Of a stretch of 25,204 nt of DNA, positions 14,096-21,939 are shown piece after piece. Below the pieces are notes generated by a model. It was not told where the DNA came from, did no database searches, and saw nothing but the letters and a program-made list of their open reading frames with translations. The stretch comes from Frisingicoccus sp009929615 (GTDB lineage: Bacteria > Bacillota > Clostridia > Lachnospirales > Lachnospiraceae): NCBI GenBank assembly GCA_028692275.1, contig JAQUXR010000033.1:1-25204 (forward strand). Direction: 5' to 3'. The position numbers were made by a program, and so were the translations under genes. Each line of letters starts with the position of its first letter. Position 1 is the stretch's first letter.

Positions 14096-14153
14096 AAACT
14101 TATTGTATGGTTTAATATTTGAATTGTCAAGACATTTAAGGAGGTCCATCATT

Positions 14154-16022
14154 ATGATTAAAAAAATGAACGATTTACTTGCCGGCATACCTATGACTTT
14201 GGTTGGATGCTTTTTTCTCATCCTAAGTTTTGTTTTGCCACGGCTTGGTATCCTACTCCCTGTTGACCCTGCATGGATTACTGTCATTATAAGTGGAATA
14301 CCACTTCTTTACCTGGCTGTCTGGAGAATTATTCATAATCCCGGCATCAGCAAAATTTCTTCTGCCTTATTAATTACCATTGCAATGATTGCAGCTATCG
14401 CTATTGGAAACTTATTTGCTGCCGGTGAAGTGGCCTTTATTATGGCCCTGGGTGCCATTCTGGAAGATATGACAACTGAACGGGCTAAAAAGGGGCTAAA
14501 GAAATTAATTGACCTTGCCCCGGTACAAGGACGAATTTTAAGGAATGGCACTGAAATAATGGTCCCCGCCAGTGAGATTAAAACAAATGATATTCTCCGC
14601 GTACTTCCCGGAGAAACTATTCCTGTAGATGGCAAGATTGTTTCCGGCGAAACCTCTGTTGACCAGTCAATCATGACCGGTGAGTCCCTTCCTGTTGATA
14701 AGGAAACCGGTGACAGTGTTTTCTGTGGTACGATTAACCGCTTTGGTGCAATTGACATAGAAGCAACTAAAGTCGGAAAGGACAGTTCCCTTCAACTCTT
14801 AATCCGAATGGTTGAGGATGCGGAAAATAAACAGGCTCCCATGCAGCGAATCGCAGACAAATGTGCCAGTTGGCTGGTTCCTGTTGCTCTTCTGATTGCA
14901 GTTGTCACCTTTTTTATAACAAAGGATATTGTCCGGGCCGTTACTGTCCTTGTTGTCTTCTGTCCATGTGCCCTGGTACTTGCAACACCAACTGCTATTA
15001 TGGCGGCCATTGGCCAGGCAACAAAACACGGTGTCATCATAAAATCTGGCGATGCCTTAGAAAAAATGGGCAGGATCAATACCATAGCATTTGATAAAAC
15101 AGGGACACTTACCCTTGGAAAATTAGAAGTGAGCGACATTATTTCTTTTGACACTGCCATTGATAATAATCATTTGCTTGCCCTGGCAGCATCCGCTGAG
15201 CAAAAAAGCGAACACCCTCTTGGCAAGGCTATCGTAAATGACGCCGTATCCAAAGGCATGCTTTTATATGCGTGTAACGACTTTAAAATGCTAACCGGAA
15301 AAGGCATCTATGCAAATATAAAAGAGCACAACTATTTTTGTGGAAATGAGAAATTCATCGTTGATAAGCATATTACCATTTCAAGTGCTCTGTCTGATGC
15401 ATTAGACCGATTAAGAATGCAGGGAAAAGCATGTATCATCATTGCCGACACTCGTCATTGTATTGGAGTCATTGCCCTTTCTGATATCCTTCGCCCAGAA
15501 GCAAAGGACATGGTAAAACGACTTTCTGAAATGAATACAAAAACCGTTCTGCTGACAGGTGATAATCAAAAAACGGCCGAATACTTTGCGTCACAGGTTG
15601 GTATAACTGAAATTCATGCAAATCTCCTGCCCGAAGAAAAAGTGGAAAATATCAACCGTCTTCAGAATGAAAACACCCACATTTGTATGATAGGCGATGG
15701 CGTCAATGATGCACCTGCCTTAAAAACAGCCAGTGTCGGCGTCGCTATGGGCAGTATGGGCAGTGATATTGCCGTTGATGCTGCGGATATAGCACTGATG
15801 AGTGACGATATTTCCAAAATACCTTATCTGAAACGGCTGTCCAATGCTACGGTAAGTACTATTAAATTAAGCATTACCCTTTCCATGTGTATTAATTTCT
15901 TAGCAATTATCCTATCCGTTCTTGGCATATTAACGCCAACCACCGGTGCCTTGGTTCATAATGCCGGTTCCTGCTTTGTTGTACTGATTGCCGCATTACT
16001 TTATGATAGAAAATTTGAATAG
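14154..16022 (+). CDS. P1B-type heavy-metal-translocating ATPase without N-terminal metal-binding domain
   Basis: 622 residues from ATG 14154, nine bases after AAGGAGG; the frame opens at 14034 but that extension lacks a ribosome site. Motifs: actuator TGES (175-178), CPC in the metal-site helix (270-272), DKTGT with phosphorylated Asp314, SEHP (353-355) typical of P1B pumps, and GDGVND (514-519). It exports metal ions from the cytoplasm using ATP. There is no N-terminal HMA domain or histidine tail. The last helix carries HNAGS (602-606) rather than the MSS pattern of copper pumps or the DGGS/DSGA pattern of Zn/Cd pumps, so specificity is open; HN-type pumps include Mn/Zn/Fe exporters. It is divergent from a TetR gene. 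Confidence 0.93.
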   Translation: MIKKMNDLLAGIPMTLVGCFFLILSFVLPRLGILLPVDPAWITVIISGIPLLYLAVWRIIHNPGISKISSALLITIAMIAAIAIGNLFAAGEVAFIMALGAILEDMTTERAKKGLKKLIDLAPVQGRILRNGTEIMVPASEIKTNDILRVLPGETIPVDGKIVSGETSVDQSIMTGESLPVDKETGDSVFCGTINRFGAIDIEATKVGKDSSLQLLIRMVEDAENKQAPMQRIADKCASWLVPVALLIAVVTFFITKDIVRAVTVLVVFCPCALVLATPTAIMAAIGQATKHGVIIKSGDALEKMGRINTIAFDKTGTLTLGKLEVSDIISFDTAIDNNHLLALAASAEQKSEHPLGKAIVNDAVSKGMLLYACNDFKMLTGKGIYANIKEHNYFCGNEKFIVDKHITISSALSDALDRLRMQGKACIIIADTRHCIGVIALSDILRPEAKDMVKRLSEMNTKTVLLTGDNQKTAEYFASQVGITEIHANLLPEEKVENINRLQNENTHICMIGDGVNDAPALKTASVGVAMGSMGSDIAVDAADIALMSDDISKIPYLKRLSNATVSTIKLSITLSMCINFLAIILSVLGILTPTTGALVHNAGSCFVVLIAALLYDRKFE

Positions 16023-16044
16023 TAATCGAAACAGGCCGTGATTA

Positions 16045-17031
16045 TTAATACCAGTCGTGTTTCTCTCCCCGGTCAAGAGCATTTATCTGTTCCATTTCTT
16101 CATCTGTAAGTTCAAAGTCATACAACTCTGTGTTTTCCTGAATATGTTCCGGATTACTTGAGCCCGGAATAACAACAACACCTTTTTGTAAATTCCATCG
16201 AAGAATCACCTGTGCCGATGATTTCCCATGGGATGCTGCAATCCCGGAAATCACTTCATCCCCCAGAAGGTCTGCAGTATGACCTCTTCCACCAAGTGGG
16301 TACCATCCCTGGACGACAATACCTAAGTCCTGAATATAGGGAATGACATCATTTTCCTGATAATATGGATGAATCTCATTCTGCACCAATGCTGGGGTAA
16401 TTGTTACCTGTGGCAGAAAATCTTCCAGCTCTTCTACATACCAGTTGGAAAGACCGATAGAACGTATCTTTCCTTCTTCTACTGCTTTTTCCATAGCCTT
16501 GTAAGCCTCCACATCTCCATCTCCCGGATGATGCAGCAGCATAAGGTCAATATATTCAATATCCATTTTGGCTAGTGCTTCGTCAATGGCCGCCTCAGCA
16601 TCCGCAAACTGATTCGGATAAAGTTTTGTTGTAACAAAAATTTCTTCTCTCGGAATGCCTGAATTTCTTACAGCCTCACCAACCTGTTCTTCGTTATGGT
16701 ACATGTAAGCAGTATCAATCAGTCTGACTCCTCTGTTTAATGCCTCTGTGACAGAGTCGATACATTCCTGGTCCAACAGGCTGTATGTACCTATGCCATT
16801 GATTGGCATCTCGTACCCACTGTTCAATTTTACGGTTTTTGTTTCAAAATTAAGGTTTCCTGCATTTTCACTGAGCATGGTACTCTCCTGTTCTGATTCC
16901 ATATTTGTTTCTGTCTGAAGGTTTGCAGTACTTGAAGTTTCTTCCTGCTGCCTTGAATTCAAATCATTCTGACATCCAGCTAAAACGATAACAGCTAAGC
17001 AGGAAATCATAATTATCATCCATTTTTTCAC
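16045..17031 (-). CDS. Aldo/keto reductase lipoprotein
   Basis: 328 residues from GTG 17031, which overlaps the upstream TGA as GTGA. Residues 1-20 are a lipoprotein signal with lipobox LAGC (Cys20), followed by a Ser/Thr/Glu/Gln-rich linker to about residue 60. The rest is a whole aldo/keto reductase with intact tetrad: Asp106 and Tyr111 in IDTAYMYHNE, Lys136 in TTKLYP, His167 in LLHHPG. It also has a late cofactor motif VIPGSSNPEHIQEN. This family normally uses cytoplasmic NAD(P)H, so a surface-anchored copy is odd: either it uses another electron source or it is not anchored outside as predicted. It is the last gene of the 18151-16045 operon and converges on the ATPase gene with a 22-bp gap and no terminator. 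Confidence 0.87.
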   Translation of the reverse strand: MKKWMIIMISCLAVIVLAGCQNDLNSRQQEETSSTANLQTETNMESEQESTMLSENAGNLNFETKTVKLNSGYEMPINGIGTYSLLDQECIDSVTEALNRGVRLIDTAYMYHNEEQVGEAVRNSGIPREEIFVTTKLYPNQFADAEAAIDEALAKMDIEYIDLMLLHHPGDGDVEAYKAMEKAVEEGKIRSIGLSNWYVEELEDFLPQVTITPALVQNEIHPYYQENDVIPYIQDLGIVVQGWYPLGGRGHTADLLGDEVISGIAASHGKSSAQVILRWNLQKGVVVIPGSSNPEHIQENTELYDFELTDEEMEQINALDRGEKHDWY

Positions 17032-17273
17032 CTATTACCCTGCCTTTCCTTTAAAGTTTTTAACAGAAATGCCATGTTCTGACCCAGATTTCTCATATTG
17101 CTTAATCCTTCTTCATCCTTATTTACATCACCCGGCATCTGTCCATAAGCCATATTCCAATAAGTAGAACCGGCAACATACATCTCATGATTTAAAAAGA
17201 AATGATTCATGGTATCTACCACCTGTAATGCTCCGCCTCTTCTTGCACTACTGTTAATCGCTAAAACTTTCAT
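17028..17273 (-). pseudogene. NADPH-dependent FMN reductase, internally deleted remnant (81 aa)
   Basis: The first 14 residues, MKVLAINSSARRGG, are the phosphate-loop start of an FMN reductase-like flavoprotein. The next residues, ALQVVDTMNHFFLNHEMYVAGSTYWNMAYG and onward to FLLKTLKERQGNR, match its C-terminal third. Full-length relatives have roughly 180-210 residues, so about 110-120 central residues, including the flavin-binding SPxY segment and the cysteine motif, are missing without loss of frame. In relatives as I recall them the C-terminal part is also preceded by an RRGG-like sequence, so recombination between two short repeats would explain the join (near 17230). It has a good ribosome site and overlaps the reductase start. 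Probably non-functional. Confidence 0.65.
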
Positions 17274-17283
17274 TTTTATCCCC

Positions 17284-17688
17284 CTATTTCAGACTTGCCC
17301 CTGCTTTTCGCAGTTCTTCCAGCTTTTTAGAAGAGACCGAACCGGGTACTGTAAATACACCCATATTTTCAAGTCCAAGATACTCAAGAAAATCCCCTTG
17401 GTAAGAAAACAAAGCACCATCATACTGATGAGCCGCACCTGAAGAAAGTATAATGGCCACCTCTTTCAGCAGTGAATAAACCTGCTGCATATCGTCCTTC
17501 TGAATACACTCGCCGTGTCCTTTAGAATGGCAGTATTCACAGGCAAGACAGCCTCCAATCTTCTTTTTACAGACATCAATAATTTCAACCTGATGCCCCG
17601 CCGAAACAGCCCCTTCAGAAAAGGCATCTATCATATGTTTTGTATTTCCATTTGGCCGCGGACTTCCATTTAATACAAGAATGCGCAT
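17284..17688 (-). pseudogene. Iron-sulfur flavoprotein / FMN reductase with internal deletion (134 aa)
   Basis: The N-terminal 75 residues are normal for the family: VLNGSPRPNGNT (phosphate loop) and CLACEYCHSKGHGEC (Cys47, 50, 53, 61; CX2CX2CX7C, an Isf-like cluster motif). At about residue 76 the text jumps from LLKE to VAIILSSGAAHQYDGALFSYQ, which belongs after the flavin-binding helix in full-length relatives. The expected SPIYY segment and the following helix, about 45-55 residues, are absent. Frame is kept. The join lies near 17455. The ribosome site is excellent (AAGGAGG). It may still bind an iron-sulfur cluster but probably not FMN. It lies 13 bp downstream and 10 bp upstream of two other shortened genes. 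Confidence 0.62.
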
Positions 17689-17701
17689 TTATACTTCCTC
17701 C

Positions 17702-17926
17702 TTATTCAGCTAATGTTACAGTAAGTTTAATATCTCCGTTTTTCCAACCACTCTGGCGTTGTTCCGGAGCACACTTTCCTTCCTTTGCGACACAACAGTA
17801 ATCGATACCCGAATCACTGCCCTTTACCGTAAACGGCAATCTGGTCTCAAAATCTTTTGCAGCAACGGTATCATTTAAAGTTGCCGGAATCACTGTATCC
17901 CCGACAATTATCTTGATATTCTTCAT
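17702..17926 (-). pseudogene. Cyclophilin-like-fold protein with internal deletion (74 aa)
   Basis: The first 66 residues (IIVGDTVIPATLNDTVAAKD, LPFTVKGSDSGIDYCC, SGWKNGDI) follow the cyclophilin-like fold family found with clostridial flavodoxins. That family is usually about 110-120 residues and continues after NGDI with a glycine/phenylalanine-rich strand and a MIIGHI-like strand. Here NGDI joins directly to KLTVTLAE, which resembles the family's last strand. So about 40 residues are missing, in frame, near 17728. It is cytoplasmic, unlike the related domain of the lipoprotein at 1-609. It has an excellent ribosome site (ATAGGAGG). The remaining part is unlikely to fold as a full barrel. 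Confidence 0.6.
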
Positions 17927-17938
17927 CCTAAATACCTC

Positions 17939-18151
17939 CTATTTACTTTCTTTTTTTAATCTGTAAATCAAAAAATCGAGACAGTCAATACATTTAAGCA
18001 TATGAGCTTTATATTCCCTAAGCAGCTTTAGCATTTGTATCCTGTCACTTCTCTCAAAAAGTTCCATACATTTCTTTGTCAGTTCTTCACTACATCCGGC
18101 ATCTGTCAAATTCTGGTACAGCATTTCTTTTTGATTATGTGCATTAGCCAT
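17939..18151 (-). CDS. Small conserved hypothetical protein (70 aa), first gene of the second redox operon
   Basis: 70 residues, helical and charged: LYQNLTDAGCSEELTKKCMELFE, then MLKLLREYKAHMLKCIDCLDFLIYRLKKESK. It resembles short proteins of unknown function that precede flavodoxin or PhzF-type genes in Lachnospiraceae. As I recall those, the second helix is longer by about nine residues before IDCLDxLIY, so this gene may also have a small internal deletion, but that is uncertain. Strong GTAGGAGG site before ATG 18151. It starts the 18151-16045 operon, with gaps of 10-13 bp or an overlap between its genes. The 110 bp upstream, beyond the LysR terminator, should hold the promoter, but I see no consensus pair. 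Confidence 0.7.
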   Translation of the reverse strand: MANAHNQKEMLYQNLTDAGCSEELTKKCMELFERSDRIQMLKLLREYKAHMLKCIDCLDFLIYRLKKESK

Positions 18152-18263
18152 ATAACATCCTCCTACATAACTCTATTTTAAACACATCCCAAGATATTCT
18201 CTAATACCTGTTTTTTATTTCCTGTTATTCATATTATAAATAACTCTTTGAATTACTCTCCAA

Positions 18264-18319
18264 AAAAAGGAATATCAATCATATGGCAGCTATCTGCTCC
18301 ATACTTGATATTCCTTTTT
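18264..18319. terminator. Intrinsic terminator after the LysR gene
   Basis: AAAAAGGAATATCAA (18264-18278) pairs perfectly over 15 bp with TTGATATTCCTTTTT (18305-18319) around a 26-base loop. The right arm enters the LysR stop codon. A T-rich tail follows in the minus direction. It separates the LysR gene from the second redox operon. Confidence 0.85.
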
Positions 18320-19187
18320 ATGGCAATTTGGTTACGCTATCTTTTAAATGTTCAATAAATCGGCGGCTTGCCATTGGCAAACTATCTTTCTCTTTATAGG
18401 CTATAGCAATCGTTCGTTTTACCGGTGGAATCGTCGGGCGTGTCACTATTTTGTAATTTGTACGATGTAGAATCAATTCTGCCAGAATACTTACTCCAAG
18501 ACCCGCCTCCACCATCGTCATAATTGCATAATCATCATGGATTGTATATTTTATATTTGGCGAAAGTCCTAACCGATGAAAGGCCTTTAAAGGTTCGTAA
18601 TAATGCCCCTCCTCCAGCAAGATAAATGGTTCATCCATCATCGCAGAAAGTGGTATAGCCTCTAATTCCGCAAGCTGATGATTTTCCGGAAGTACAGCAA
18701 GCATCTCCCCATCTTTAATCACTTCTGTCTTTAGGCCGCTGACAGCAGCAGGATTGAGAAAGCCGAAATCAACAGCACCGGTTCGAACCCATTCCGAAAT
18801 CATAGTATAATCACCTTGATGAATCACGAACTCTACCTTTGGGTATTGTGCCTGAAACTCCTTTATAAGGATTGGCAGCCAGTGGGCTGAGATACTGGCG
18901 ATAGTTCCCATACGAACAACACCGCTCTCAAGACCGCAGATATCATTGGCTTTTTCCTGCATGATTTGATAGTGATTTATCGTCTGTTTAATATAGGGAT
19001 ACAACTCCGCACCTTCTATGGTTAACTCTATTCCCATTCTTGAACGTTTCAGAATAGCAATAGAAAGTTCCTTTTCCAATGAATGCATCATCTGGCTCAT
19101 TGCCGACTGTGTATAACCCAGTGCTTCTGCTGCTTTTGAAAAACTTCCAAGTTCTATTATTTTTTGCAATGCTAAATATCGTTTCAT
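18318..19187 (-). CDS. LysR-family transcriptional regulator
   Basis: 289 residues, normal LysR length. The winged helix (1-60) reads FSKAAEALGYTQSAMSQMMHSLEKEL. The effector domain (about 88-285) has VRMGTIASISAHWLPILIKEF, a VLPENHQLA stretch and the VEAGLGVSILAEL turn. It is divergent from the MFS transporter gene with 100 bp between, where a 16-bp dyad (19203-19218) lies. The likely target is the MFS/PhzF operon. The redox operon at 18151 lies downstream behind a terminator and might also be controlled, since regulators of this type often neighbour flavodoxin/reductase clusters. The start ATG 19187 follows a weak GAAAGTG site. Confidence 0.92.
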   Translation of the reverse strand: MKRYLALQKIIELGSFSKAAEALGYTQSAMSQMMHSLEKELSIAILKRSRMGIELTIEGAELYPYIKQTINHYQIMQEKANDICGLESGVVRMGTIASISAHWLPILIKEFQAQYPKVEFVIHQGDYTMISEWVRTGAVDFGFLNPAAVSGLKTEVIKDGEMLAVLPENHQLAELEAIPLSAMMDEPFILLEEGHYYEPLKAFHRLGLSPNIKYTIHDDYAIMTMVEAGLGVSILAELILHRTNYKIVTRPTIPPVKRTIAIAYKEKDSLPMASRRFIEHLKDSVTKLP

Positions 19188-19202
19188 GACAATTCACTTT
19201 CT

Positions 19203-19218
19203 CTAATATATGTATTAG
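19203..19218. promoter_or_regulatory. Perfect dyad in the LysR/MFS divergent region
   Basis: CTAATA-TATG-TATTAG is a perfect 6-bp inverted repeat located 16-31 bp upstream of the LysR start codon and about 70 bp upstream of the MFS start. It is a plausible site for the LysR protein acting on itself and the transporter. It deviates from the T-N11-A spacing. Confidence 0.45.
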
Positions 19219-19287
19219 ATATATTCGTTTGATTTATATATAAACCCAGTATATGATAATTAGCGAGAAAGTCAATAGGAGAAAATC

Positions 19288-20490
19288 ATGAAAAAAATAA
19301 AGACGGTAACATCACCCACATTTCAAATATTCGCTATAGCTGCAACAGCTTGTTTACTATACGCAGTCAGTGCAGGTCTCCGCAGTAACTATGGACTTTT
19401 AATCGAGGCCATTTCGAAAAATAATAATATCAACTATTCTTCGGTCAGCTTTATTCTGGCCGCTGGTCAGCTTGTTTTTGGAATCACGCAGCCTGTTTTT
19501 GGAGTCATTGCTTTAAAGAAGACAAACCGGTTTGTGCTAATCACCGGTCTGATGCTGATGATTACAGGGAGCCTATTAACACCTTTATCCAAAAGCGGAG
19601 TCCTGCTCTTCCTATCCCTTGGCATCATCCTTCCGGCAGGCACAGGCGCCATTTCTTTTGGCGTCATTATGGGAACTGTCACACCCAGATTAGGCCGTCA
19701 AAAAGCTGCAACAATTTCCGGTATTGTCAGTGCAAGCAGCGGTATTGGAAGTACCGTTCTCTCTCCCATCATTCAAAATACCTTGGCACAGTCAGGGCTT
19801 ATGGGAACGATGTTTATTTTATCCCTCCCAATGTTGCTTTTAGTACCGCTATCCCTTTATATTGCCCATGGGGAACAGGACTCTGCTCAGAATGGAAATA
19901 CTATCCCGATTTTTCAGATGATACAAGAAGCTTTTCAAAACCCATCGTATCGATTTATCTCCATTGGTTTTTTTACCTGTGGCTTCCACATGGCTATTAT
20001 AGAAACCCACGTATATTCACAATTTATTTCATATGGTATTTCGAATCAGCTGGCAGCACTGGCCTTTTCTATCTATGGACTTGCAACCATGTTTGGCTGT
20101 ATTATCAGTGGCATTGTTTCTGCAAAATTAAAAATGAAATGGGTTCTTTCGTTTCTTTATGGATTTAGAGCTCTATTTATTATGGCATTTCTCTTTTTAC
20201 CCAAAACGCTCATTACCGTGTTCGCTTTTGCCATTTTACTCGGACTCAGTAGTGCAGCAACCGTAACACCGACCTCTGGAATTACAGAAAAAATGTTTGG
20301 TGCAGCCAGACTGGCCACCTTATTTGGAATATGCTTTTTTATGCATCAAATTGGAAGTTTTTTCAGTGCCTGGTTCGGCGGTATTTGTGTTGAAAAAACC
20401 GGAAGTTATACAATGATTTGGATTGCAGATATTGCATTATGCTTTTTTGCATCTGTCATATGTACAAGAATTGATGAAAGAAGGAATTAG
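19288..20490 (+). CDS. MFS transporter
   Basis: 400 residues with about 12 transmembrane helices and a cytoplasmic loop near residue 190-215 (HGEQDSAQNGNTIP). It resembles the monocarboxylate/oxalate-type MFS group, with FGITQPVFGVIA and GGICVEKTGSY in place of the loop motifs seen in drug exporters, but the substrate cannot be deduced. Ribosome site AATAGGAG before ATG 19288. The PhzF-family gene follows with one base between stop and start, so the two are cotranscribed and probably handle the same small molecule. A divergent LysR gene is the likely regulator. Confidence 0.88.
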   Translation: MKKIKTVTSPTFQIFAIAATACLLYAVSAGLRSNYGLLIEAISKNNNINYSSVSFILAAGQLVFGITQPVFGVIALKKTNRFVLITGLMLMITGSLLTPLSKSGVLLFLSLGIILPAGTGAISFGVIMGTVTPRLGRQKAATISGIVSASSGIGSTVLSPIIQNTLAQSGLMGTMFILSLPMLLLVPLSLYIAHGEQDSAQNGNTIPIFQMIQEAFQNPSYRFISIGFFTCGFHMAIIETHVYSQFISYGISNQLAALAFSIYGLATMFGCIISGIVSAKLKMKWVLSFLYGFRALFIMAFLFLPKTLITVFAFAILLGLSSAATVTPTSGITEKMFGAARLATLFGICFFMHQIGSFFSAWFGGICVEKTGSYTMIWIADIALCFFASVICTRIDERRN

Positions 20491-20491
20491 T

Positions 20492-21271
20492 ATGAAACAG
20501 TATATTGTAGACGCTTTTACAAACGAAATATTTTCCGGGAATCCGGCAGCAATTTGCATCTTAGACCAATGGCCTGCAGATGAATTGATGATGAAAATCA
20601 CTCGTGAAAACAATCTGTCTGAAACGGCCTTTGCGGTAGGCGGTGACGGTTCTTACCATCTTCGCTGGTTCACACCTGGCGGAGAAATTGACCTTTGCGG
20701 ACATGCTACTCTAGCTGCTACCTACGTTATCACCCGTTTCTATGAACCGGATTGTACTTTAGTTAACTTTAAAACACTAAGTGGCAATCTCGCCGTGGTA
20801 AAACGAGGCGATTTATTTGAATTGGACTTTCCTGCCTATGAATTAAAACCCGTGGAAATCACGGAAGAAATGATAAAAACTATAGGTGCAAAACCAAGAG
20901 AGGCTTATATTGGGCGTGACCTTCTATGTGTCTTTGACAGTGAAGAGACTATTCGCAATTTAACCCCGGATATGAATGGGTTGCTAAAATTAGACGGCTT
21001 ACTGCTGCAGGTAACTGCCATAGGAAAGACGACAGACTGCGTTTCCCGTTCTTTTGCACCAAAGCTTAATGTAAACGAAGACCCCGTCTGTGGCTCTGGA
21101 CATTGTCATATTGCCCCTTACTGGATCAACAAAACCGGAAAGGCCGAGATTATTGCCTATCAGGCATCCTCCAGAGGCGGCACACTTCATTGCCGTCTCG
21201 AAGGAAACCGTGTGAAAATGAGCGGAAATGCAACTCTGTTTGCAATATCCGAATTGCAGGTATCCATTTAA
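20492..21271 (+). CDS. PhzF-family isomerase/epimerase-like protein
   Basis: 259 residues from ATG 20492 with GAAGGAA upstream; the frame extends back to 20423 inside the MFS gene, which I reject. Family features: YIVDAFTNEIFSGNPAAICIL, ENNLSETAFAV (with the glutamate equivalent to PhzF Glu45), LRWFTPGGEIDLCGHATLAAT, and VNEDPVCGSGHCHIAPYW with QASSRGG near the end. PhzF itself isomerises DHHA in phenazine synthesis; relatives act on other small acids and this genome segment has no phenazine genes, so the substrate is unknown. It forms an operon with the MFS transporter. Confidence 0.92.
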   Translation: MKQYIVDAFTNEIFSGNPAAICILDQWPADELMMKITRENNLSETAFAVGGDGSYHLRWFTPGGEIDLCGHATLAATYVITRFYEPDCTLVNFKTLSGNLAVVKRGDLFELDFPAYELKPVEITEEMIKTIGAKPREAYIGRDLLCVFDSEETIRNLTPDMNGLLKLDGLLLQVTAIGKTTDCVSRSFAPKLNVNEDPVCGSGHCHIAPYWINKTGKAEIIAYQASSRGGTLHCRLEGNRVKMSGNATLFAISELQVSI

Positions 21272-21277
21272 AGCGGC

Positions 21278-21937
21278 TTACGGATTCATATAAGCCTTAT
21301 GCTTTGACACTGCTTCAAAATGATACTTTACAATTCCCAAATCAATCTTTGAGCAGGGGCCACCTGTCGAAATCACTGAAACTCTATCCCCATCAAGTGT
21401 AAATTTGAATCTCTGCTGATTGATTGCTGTTGGCGCAAGCATGACAGCCTCCATTCCCTGTCGAAACCATTCAGGCATCCTATCGGAATAATTGCATACA
21501 TCCTGCAATTTTTTATTTTTATGAATCGTCCCCTGGTTCGCACCGTATCCCAGGGCAATAAGAATTACCAGTTTTTCGCCCTGTTCAATCCTGGCTGCAC
21601 TCTTTCCATGGGTCATTGCCGCCCAACATGTATTAAGTCCGAGTTCCTGAGCTTTAAGAACTATCTTTTCCCCATAATATCCAGCTTTTTCCTCGAGATG
21701 CTTATCTTTCTTTCCTACTATAGCAATATAATTGCTGCATCCGGAAAATTTGCCATAATGTGCCATGATTGAACTAAAACATCTCGGTTCATCATAAATC
21801 ATCTGGATATTTAATCCACTCTTTTTATTACACGCTGTTGCCAGTTCATCCAGAACACGCCGTTTTTCATCTTCTATTTTTCGTGGTGTGTATTGCCGTA
21901 CACTATGCCTTGCTTTCATGATCTCCAAAATATCCAT
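21278..21937 (-). CDS. Nitroreductase-family flavoprotein
   Basis: 219 residues. It opens MDILEIMKARHSVRQYTPRKI, the FMN-phosphate-binding RxSxRxF/Y region of nitroreductases. Later features are GYYGEKIVLKAQELGLNTCW (dimer helix and flavin contact) and a VILIALGYGAN strand; the end is NQQRFKFTLDGDRVSV. It uses FMN and NAD(P)H to reduce nitro groups, quinones or flavins. The start ATG 21937 is two bases after the stop of the membrane protein, and its GGGAGGAAA ribosome site is inside that gene's last codons, so translation is coupled. It converges on the PhzF gene with 6 bp between stops. Confidence 0.9.
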   Translation of the reverse strand: MDILEIMKARHSVRQYTPRKIEDEKRRVLDELATACNKKSGLNIQMIYDEPRCFSSIMAHYGKFSGCSNYIAIVGKKDKHLEEKAGYYGEKIVLKAQELGLNTCWAAMTHGKSAARIEQGEKLVILIALGYGANQGTIHKNKKLQDVCNYSDRMPEWFRQGMEAVMLAPTAINQQRFKFTLDGDRVSVISTGGPCSKIDLGIVKYHFEAVSKHKAYMNP

Positions 21938-21939
21938 GA

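Noticed and set aside
14034..14153. 40-codon N-terminal extension of the metal ATPase
   Set aside because: No ribosome site at 14034, the region contains regulatory repeats, and ATG 14154 has AAGGAGG at the right distance.
14792..15160. 122-codon open frame opposite the ATPase gene
   Set aside because: It is a mirror of a well-supported coding region with no ribosome site or recognisable domain.
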